NCBI GenBank assembly: GCA_012295275.1 | Contig: CM022665.1 | Span: forward strand, 20,109,650-20,123,149 | Reading direction: 5' to 3' | DNA from: Chrysomallon squamiferum | Taxonomy: Eukaryota; Mollusca; Gastropoda; Neomphalida; Peltospiridae | Length of the DNA stretch: 13,500 nucleotides | In this document: in pieces, positions 8,601-13,500 of the stretch | Position numbering within the stretch: position 1 is the first letter of the stretch | How the letters are laid out: each line of letters begins with the position of its first letter | Program-made: the position numbers and the translations under genes | The notes under the pieces: model-generated | What the model was told of the DNA's origin: nothing | The model's database searches: none | Seen by the model: only the letters and a program-made list of their open reading frames with translations

Positions 8601-9296
8601 TTCCTATTATTTGTTTATTTATGTATAGTTTATATATGAACAACGACGTGGTATGAAATAGTACTAATTTATTATTTATTTGCGTTCACGCCAGTTTCAT
8701 AGTTTCATTAATTTATCAACAGTTAATATTAAATTGTTGTTTAGAATAGAAATAAACCGCGCGTAACGCGTCTGTTACACTTCGTAAATAAATTAATTTT
8801 TGTGCTGCAATTAGGTTTGTCATAGAGATTTTCTTTATGAATATCTTCGTGGGTATTATGAAAGTGTATTATGTTAAGACTATAAGTAAGTATGAGAAAA
8901 TTTGTATCTGTGTCTCTGTATATGTGTTCATGCCTATATGTGAGGGAAAACGAGAGAGAGAGAGAGTATACAATGATTAGTTCTTTTCTTTATGTAAAAT
9001 TAAAATATCACATATTTTAATATATTAAACAAAAAAAGAAAACATCGTTTTTGGTTTGTGTTTCTAGGATTAAAATAATCCATTTCTTAATTAAAATATA
9101 CATATGAATAATAAAAAACGTATGGATCAATGCTCAGATAATACTTCATATACGTACATTTTAGGTAGATATTTATTATTTGAATGTGAAAAGGGAACTA
9201 AAATAATATATTAGTATACTTACCAGCTGACACACAACAAGTAATCAACAGCATGGATAAATGCAGGTATAGGTTTTTAAAATCGCCACTAGACAT
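5516..9296 (-). CDS. Five-exon gene for a small type I membrane glycoprotein with cysteine-rich ectodomain and mucin-like stalk
   Basis: I assembled this gene by joining minus-strand exons 9296-9224, 8335-8303, 7145-6828, 6354-6112 and 5637-5516. Lengths of 73, 33, 318, 243 and 122 nt give 789 nt, 262 residues plus TAA, with no internal stop. All four introns (888, 1157, 473 and 474 nt) are GT-AG and phase 1, as is common for extracellular modules that shuffle or duplicate. The predicted layout is a signal peptide at 1-24, a cysteine-rich ectodomain at about 25-150, a Thr/Pro/Gln stalk at about 157-222, a membrane helix at about 223-245 and a cytoplasmic tail at 246-262. The mature ectodomain has eight cysteines (28, 40, 64, 66, 87, 103, 134, 147), enough for four disulfides, and N-glycosylation sequons at N42 and N128. 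The overall form is that of a cell-surface receptor or adhesion protein. I do not recognise the family, and the ligand and role are unknown. A decayed copy lies at the left end of the window. Confidence 0.8.
5870..6111 (-). repeat. Same 72-bp minisatellite in intron 4 of the intact gene
   Basis: Reading the minus strand from the exon-4 donor at 6111, units begin near 6111, 6039, 5984 and 5925. Each has a TAATATTATTTAA-like core, usually followed within a few tens of bases by CAGATATATCTGA-like sequence. The unit is recognisably that of 860-1245 on the plus strand, and in both places it starts at the donor. This makes the two introns homologous. Confidence 0.7.
6112..6354 (-). CDS. Exon 4: Thr/Pro/Gln-rich mucin-like stalk
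   Basis: The exon encodes residues 142-222. It opens with DLKIVCKDEQNKLRE, which carries Cys147, and continues into a Thr/Pro/Gln-rich segment ending SSTVATGVKNTMT. The acceptor is TTTACCAG|ATTTG. The donor ACAT|GTAATA is weaker, but it is the only nearby GT that gives phase 1 and joins exon 5 in frame. Its position is also matched by the donor of the plus-strand pseudogene at 859/860. The Thr-rich, repeat-built sequence is typical of an O-glycosylated stalk that lifts an ectodomain off the membrane. The other strand of this exon is also open, as a shadow of the repeat. Confidence 0.78.
6161..6304 (-). repeat. Coding minisatellite: six 24-bp units in the stalk exon
   Basis: Residues 159-206 are six successive 8-residue units: TTQPQTPA, TIQPQTQT, TIQLETTA, TIQPQTPT, TIQPQTPA and TIQPETPT. 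The 24-bp unit is a multiple of three, so gain or loss of units would change stalk length without breaking the frame. Stalk length polymorphism between individuals is therefore likely. The plus-strand pseudogene copy of this exon has no such units. Confidence 0.9.
6828..7145 (-). CDS. Exon 3: cysteine-rich ectodomain, CUB-like spacing
   Basis: The exon has 318 nt, acceptor TTTTTTCAG and donor GCAG|GTAAAC, phase 1 at both ends, and encodes residues 36-141. It is the largest exon and clearly richer in G+C than its surroundings. Cysteines lie at 40, 64, 66, 87, 103 and 134, with sequons at N42 (NSS) and N128 (NAT). An aromatic-Pro then Cys pattern (AYPIMKCTC), a later G-L-D-C and a final SSYCFDLTG strand resemble a CUB or similar beta-sandwich module in spacing. 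The match is loose and the fold is an inference. A one-exon, phase 1-1 module of about 106 residues fits a shuffled extracellular domain. A degenerate relative of its last third is at 2-122 on the plus strand. Confidence 0.8.
7475..7770 (+). repeat. Imperfect (AGT)n tract in intron 2, first block
   Basis: Triplets AGT, AGC, GGT and AAT with short pure runs near 7608-7622 and 7687-7705. It lies in the 1157-base intron 2 of the membrane protein gene. Leucine-rich minus-strand frames here are repeat artefacts. The start of the intron, 7149-7474, is plain AT-rich sequence. Confidence 0.8.
7877..8045 (+). repeat. Imperfect (AGT)n tract in intron 2, second block
   Basis: More AGT and GTAGCAG triplets, separated from the first block by about 100 bases of ordinary sequence. 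It probably belongs to one degraded tract. Confidence 0.78.
8083..8280 (+). repeat. TG-rich low-complexity tract in intron 2
   Basis: A short (CA)n is followed by variants of TGTGTCTGTGTATGTG and TTTGTGTT with a short (TA)n. The Cys/Val/Phe-rich frames here are spurious. The composition is the same as at 11274-11610. Confidence 0.82.
8303..8335 (-). CDS. Exon 2: 33-nt exon linking signal peptide and ectodomain
   Basis: This very short exon is bounded by a polypyrimidine-type acceptor (CTATTTCAG) and a good donor (CCAG|GTATGTA). It keeps phase 1 on both sides and encodes residues 25-35, EDTCLDTGPFP, including Cys28. Skipping it would keep the frame but remove one cysteine. Support comes from the two splice sites and from exact frame continuity with exons 1 and 3. 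It is too short to stand out by coding content alone. Confidence 0.72.
8370..8734. other. AT-rich intron 1 sequence, nothing recognised
   Basis: T-rich and TTTA-rich stretches (for example TTTATTTGTTTATTT variants) without a coding frame. This is the exon-2 side of the 888-base intron 1. Confidence 0.6.
8735..9170 (+). repeat. Duplicated block, copy 1 (segments X1 and X2)
   Basis: Segment X1 (8735-8890) shares ATAGAAATAAAC, ATAAATATCT-like and GTGTATT landmarks with 10440-10615. Segment X2 (about 9028-9160) shares GAAAACATCG, TTGTGTTTCTAGGATTAAAA, CATATGAATAATAAA and AGATAATACTTCAT with 10995-11140. A short (GA)n sits between them at 8951-8966, where copy 2 has a long GT/AT/GA tract. The block forms the 5' half of intron 1. 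Confidence 0.7.
9224..9296 (-). CDS. Exon 1: start codon and signal peptide
   Basis: The exon encodes residues 1-24 plus the first base of codon 25. The N-terminus MSSGDFKNLYLHLSMLLITC leads into CVSA, a typical signal peptide with a Lys-containing n-region, a Leu/Ile-rich core and small residues before the likely cleavage site after Ala24. The donor is GCTG|GTAAGTATA, close to consensus, leaving phase 1. A second in-frame ATG (Met15, first base 9254) would give a shorter leader, MLLITCCVSA, that is probably too short to work well. The first ATG is preferred because it completes the n-region. A related copy of this exon lies at 2251-2281. Confidence 0.82.
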
Positions 9297-9455
9297 GACT
9301 AGAAGTCAGTCGTACTGCACGAATCCTATAATTATCTGTCTTCGTAGGCGTCGCTCTCAGCACGTGATCACCACGTCATAGTGATTGACCACCGCAGGAA
9401 CGGAAATCGCAGAGTAGAAAAAAGTTTAGTAATACATTGAAGCACTATATTTATG

Positions 9456-9460
<5 letters not shown>
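9297..9460 (-). promoter_or_regulatory. Putative promoter and 5' UTR of the membrane protein gene
   Basis: Upstream of the ATG (reading the minus strand) lie a palindromic CACGTG E-box at 9361-9366, a nearby TGACGTG (9372-9378) and, farther up, an ATAAATATA TATA-like stretch (9446-9454) just before the (GA)n tract. The 9297-9415 part is richer in G+C than its surroundings. A TATA box there would start transcription near 9420, giving a 5' UTR of roughly 125 nt. The bulk of this segment, 9276-9414, is absent from the orphan exon-1 copy at 2251-2281. The promoter call is an inference from motifs and position. Confidence 0.4.

Positions 9461-9517
<57 letters not shown>
9459..9517 (+). repeat. (AG)n microsatellite upstream of exon 1
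   Basis: Twenty-nine perfect AG units lie just upstream (minus strand) of the TATA-like stretch of the membrane protein gene. (GA)n/(CT)n tracts next to promoters can bind GAGA-type factors in animals, but nothing here shows such a role. Confidence 0.95.
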
Positions 9518-9519
<2 letters not shown>

Positions 9520-9650
9520 AAACACTAAATAAAAATGTCTTTATGTAAAAACTAATAATTTATCACCATAGAGATATCGTGTTGCTGCGAAAATATCAAT
9601 AATGAAACTGTTTTCACTGAAAAATTAAACATTACTAACATTCTAAAGTC
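9518..9650 (+). repeat. Duplicated block, copy 1 (segment Y)
   Basis: Near-identical to 10751-10882, with shared runs such as TCTTTATGTAAAAACTAATA and ATAGAGATATCGTGTTGCTG. Both copies directly follow an (AG)n tract. Confidence 0.88.
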
Positions 9651-9811
9651 AATGCATGTATGTGCAAGAAATAAAAATCTATTTTACTTTTTTCCCCCAC
9701 ATGCATATAGTACCTATAGTACTTTACATATATGAGCAGACTTTGCTTTAAAAATAAGAGACAAATATTTAACTGATAATATGAATAATAGAATAGGACA
9801 TACGGCATGGT

Positions 9812-9945
9812 ACATATTAATGTTAATATGGTAGGGTTCATATGCACTTAATAGGATAAGGTTCATATGAATGTATATAGGATAGGGTTCATATGAACGT
9901 ATATAGGATAGGGTTCATATGAATGTAAATAGTATAGGATTCACA
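9812..9945 (+). repeat. 26-bp minisatellite, about five units
   Basis: Units of GTATATAGGATAGGGTTCAT plus ATGAAC. The TTCA landmark recurs at 9837, 9862, 9888, 9914 and 9940. Each inner unit holds the palindrome TTCATATGAA. The remaining sequence at 9651-9811 and 9946-10430 is AT-rich with a (TTTA)n run near 10306-10333 and no gene. Confidence 0.85.
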
Positions 9946-10439
9946 ATCTCCTATAGGTTAAACAGGAATCTTGATAAACAGTACTGTAGGTAGGATAACT
10001 TAGTCGTGATTACAGATACATAGGACGGTACCATTAAAAATATAATTTGTTTATTTACAGAATATGTTTAAAATTGTAGTTGAAAATGTAATCATCAGAT
10101 AACTGACAAATGTAACAAATCATAAGAGTTGGATACATAAGAAACTCACATTTTATTAGAGAAAGCAAGTAAACAAACATTATAATACACATTTGTACAA
10201 CATAAATTTAACGTGTGTCGAAACGAAGATGAGATTTGGCACACATTTTCACGTTTCTTACAATATTTATCTCTTATTTAATTATAGCGTTTTCTTATTT
10301 TCTTTTTTTATTTATTTATTTATTTATTTATAAAGGAGAACTGATGTGTCACATTATTTGTTTTAATTTAATTATCTGTTTATATTCAGGTAAGTTTAAT
10401 ACTTTAATAAACTGATCAATAGTGAACATTAAATAGTCG

Positions 10440-11150
<711 letters not shown>

Positions 11151-11273
11151 TTTGGAAATATTCCTTCTTTATTTGCATCTCATTTTACTTTTTTGTTTAT
11201 TTAATTAAATAGCCACTTTTATTTTTTGTTTGTTTTCTTCGCGTTTTTTCATTTACAATTTTGTTGTTTTAAA

Positions 11274-11610
11274 GTGTGTGCATCTGTGTTTGTGTGTCTG
11301 AATCTGAATGGATATTTGCTTGCTTCGTTTTTCATATTTTTTTAAATGTGTTTCTCTGTATATGTGTCTGTGTATGTGTATTTGTCTCTGTATGTGTTTG
11401 TCTATGTGTTTTTGCGTATTTTTCTCTGTTCTCTGTGCATATGTGTATTTGTCTTTGTATGTGTTAGTGTGCGTCTGTGTGTTTGTGTATTTGTTTGTAT
11501 TCAGATCTGTCTGTGTTTGTTTGTGTCTCTGTATGACTAGTTTAGTATTTCTCTGATTTCTGTGTCTGTACGTTTGTGTATGTCATGTGTGTGTTTGTCT
11601 ACAACAGATG
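11274..11610 (+). repeat. TG-rich low-complexity tract
   Basis: About 340 bases of TGTGTCTGTGTATGTG-like variants. Three overlapping frames of Cys/Val/Phe-rich sequence run through it, which is typical of a degenerate (TG)n and not of a protein. The following 11611-11860 holds a T16 run near 11720 and no convincing exon. Confidence 0.85.
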
Positions 11611-11906
11611 CGAGTATTCAAAAAGTAGGTAACCAGGTTTTTAACTCCGATATTTTCATTATGTATTCATCCTTCAATGTTTATGTTTTGGAAACCTCTT
11701 TTACTATCTCTTATCAAGCTGTTTTTTTTTTTTTTTTAACAATTTCAGAAGCGGATCATAGTGAGAGTTGGATTTGTTTGGCTAACAGAAATTTGTTTTA
11801 AAGTATACATCTGTATATGAAAACAACAATATTCTCTTTCTACTGACAAATAAATATAAGTATATCTGCAGTCCTGTGTATCCCATCCTATCTATACTTC
11901 AGTGTA

Positions 11907-12530
11907 GCATATCATATCTGTAGTCCTGTAACATGTCATATCTGCAGTCCTGTAACATGTCATATCTGCAGTCCTGTTTAACCAATCCTATCTATACTTC
12001 AGTGTAACATATCATATCTGCAGTCCTGTAACATGTCATATCTGCAGTCCTGTAACATGTCATATCTGCAGTCCTGTAACATGTCATATCTGCAGTCCTG
12101 TAACATGTCATATCTGCAGTCCTGTTTAACCAATCCTATCTATACTTCAGTGTAACATATCGTATCTGCAGTCCTGTAACATGTCATATCTGCAGTCCTG
12201 TTTAACCAATCCTATCTATACTTCAGTGTAACATATCATATCTGCAGTCCTGTAATATGTCATATCTGCAGTCCTGTTTAACCAATCCTATCTATACTTT
12301 AGTGTAACATATCATATCTGCAGTCCTGTAATATGTCATATCTGCAGTCCTGTAACATGTCATATCTGTATTCCTGTAACATGTCATATCTGCAGTCCTG
12401 TTTAACCTATCCTATCTATACTTCAGTGTAACATATCATATCTGCAGTCCTGTAACATGTCATATCTGCAGTCCTGTAACATGTCATATCTGCAGTCCTG
12501 TTTAACCTATCCTATCTATACTTCAGTGTA
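11907..12530 (+). repeat. Higher-order satellite unit, copy 1 (624 bp)
   Basis: Begins at the GCATATCATATCTGTAGTCC variant and ends before its next occurrence at 12531. It has the same succession of 24- and 52-base subunits as copy 2, including the private variants ATATCGTATC, TAATATGTC and the ATTCC replacement of AGTCC. Confidence 0.9.
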
Positions 12531-13154
12531 GCATATCATATCTGTAGTCCTGTAACATGTCATATCTGCAGTCCTGTAACATGTCATATCTGCAGTCCTG
12601 TTTAACCAATCCTATCTATACTTCAGTGTAACATATCATATCTGCAGTCCTGTAACATGTCATATCTGCAGTCCTGTAACATGTCATATCTGCAGTCCTG
12701 TAACATGTCATATCTGCAGTCCTGTAACATGTCATATCTGCAGTCCTGTTTAACCAATCCTATCTATACTTCAGTGTAACATATCGTATCTGCAGTCCTG
12801 TAACATGTCATATCTGCAGTCCTGTTTAACCAATCCTATCTATACTTCAGTGTAACATATCATATCTGCAGTCCTGTAATATGTCATATCTGCAGTCCTG
12901 TTTAACCAATCCTATCTATACTTCAGTGTAACATATCATATCTGCAGTCCTGTAATATGTCATATCTGCAGTCCTGTAACATGTCATATCTGCATTCCTG
13001 TAACATGTCATATCTGCAGTCCTGTTTAACCTATCCTATCTATACTTCAGTGTAACATATCATATCTGCAGTCCTGTAACATGTCATATCTGCAGTCCTG
13101 TAACATGTCATATCTGCAGTCCTGTTTAACCTATCCTATCTATACTTCAGTGTA
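12531..13154 (+). repeat. Higher-order satellite unit, copy 2 (624 bp)
   Basis: Differs from copy 1, by my reading, at two bases (C at 12924 against T at 12300, and C at 12993 against T at 12369). Such identity in a tandem array points to a very recent duplication, gene conversion, or an assembly duplicate. Confidence 0.88.
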
Positions 13155-13500
13155 ACATATCATATCAGCAGTCCTGCATAACCTATCGTATTAATAATCC
13201 TTTTAATCATATGATGTCTACAATCCTATATCATCTATCACATCAACATCCCTGAGTAATCTCTGCTGTCTATAATCCTGCATAACCTATCCAATTAACA
13301 GTCCTAATAAACATATCCTATGTACAATCCCACATAACCAATCCTATCTACAGTCCTGGATAGCCTATCCTATCTAAAATCCTATAATTTATATCAATCA
13401 AATATTTTTTTGTTATTACGACTCTCATAATTTTAAAAGCAAGTTTTATGAAATAAAGTTCTACATTTGCTACAGTTCACCATAAAATATGTGTTTTTTG

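Larger units (their letters stand above)
11862..13388 (+). repeat. 24-bp satellite array with higher-order structure
   Basis: The base unit is CATATCTGCAGTCCTGTAAC plus ATGT (24 bp). Every few units it is replaced by a 52-base variant pair that runs CAGTCCTGTTTAACCAATCC, then TATCTATACTTCAGTGTAAC, then ATAT. Within the array two 624-base units repeat almost exactly. After about 13165 the units decay (CAGTCCTGCATAACCTATC, AATCCTATATCATCTATC and similar), and the last recognisable one ends near 13388. The decayed edge suggests an ancestral monomer near CTATCCTATCTACAGTCCTG. The final 112 bases of the window show no feature. Confidence 0.95.

Noticed and set aside
9635-9847. 70-residue minus-strand frame
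   Set aside because: AT-rich composition, no domain, no splice link to the gene, and it overlaps duplicated non-coding segment Y.
11276-11556. Three overlapping Cys/Val/Phe-rich frames
   Set aside because: All come from degenerate TG repeats in different frames. No start context, domain or splice pattern supports a protein.
11862-13388. CRISPR-like array of regularly spaced 20-24-bp repeats
   Set aside because: Units are directly contiguous with no unique spacers, and the genome is eukaryotic. It is a satellite.

Overview
This looks like an AT-rich, microsatellite-laden invertebrate nuclear genome, probably a mollusc (the phylum is a guess from composition and gene style). The signs are GT-AG introns, a very short exon, huge triplet and dinucleotide repeats, and almost no long ORF. 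No bacterial gene, CRISPR array or RNA gene was recognised. All sequence comparisons below were made by eye inside this window; no database was searched.

The one gene I can assemble is on the minus strand, 9296 down to 5516. Five exons (9296-9224, 8335-8303, 7145-6828, 6354-6112, 5637-5516) have consensus splice sites, and every intron is phase 1. They join into one open frame of 789 nt (262 residues). The product would be a small type I membrane glycoprotein: signal peptide, cysteine-rich ectodomain with loose CUB-like spacing, Thr/Pro/Gln stalk made of six 8-residue repeats, one transmembrane helix and a 17-residue charged tail. The track-level ORFs hide this gene because its exons are short.

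The left end (about 1-1855, plus strand) carries a decayed relative of the same gene in opposite orientation. It has the end of the ectodomain exon with in-frame stops, a stalk exon with a stop and no Thr/Pro repeats, and a transmembrane exon. Matching introns, the same 72-bp intronic minisatellite and the same downstream (ACT)n tract confirm the relationship. Gene and pseudogene therefore face each other tail to tail. Between them, at 2221-2870, lies an orphan minus-strand copy of exon 1 and its upstream flank. It lacks the stretch that holds the full start codon and putative promoter, and it is followed by a 232-bp (GA)n tract. A 22-bp repeat flanks this segment in opposite orientations (2042-2196 and 3088-3386).

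Upstream of the gene, 8735-9650 is repeated in rearranged order at 10440-11150 without exon 1. From 11862 to 13388 there is a 24-bp-based satellite holding two almost identical 624-bp higher-order units (11907-12530 and 12531-13154). The interval 3390-4460 is mostly featureless AT-rich DNA apart from one GC-richer island near 3685-3795 that is open in both directions.
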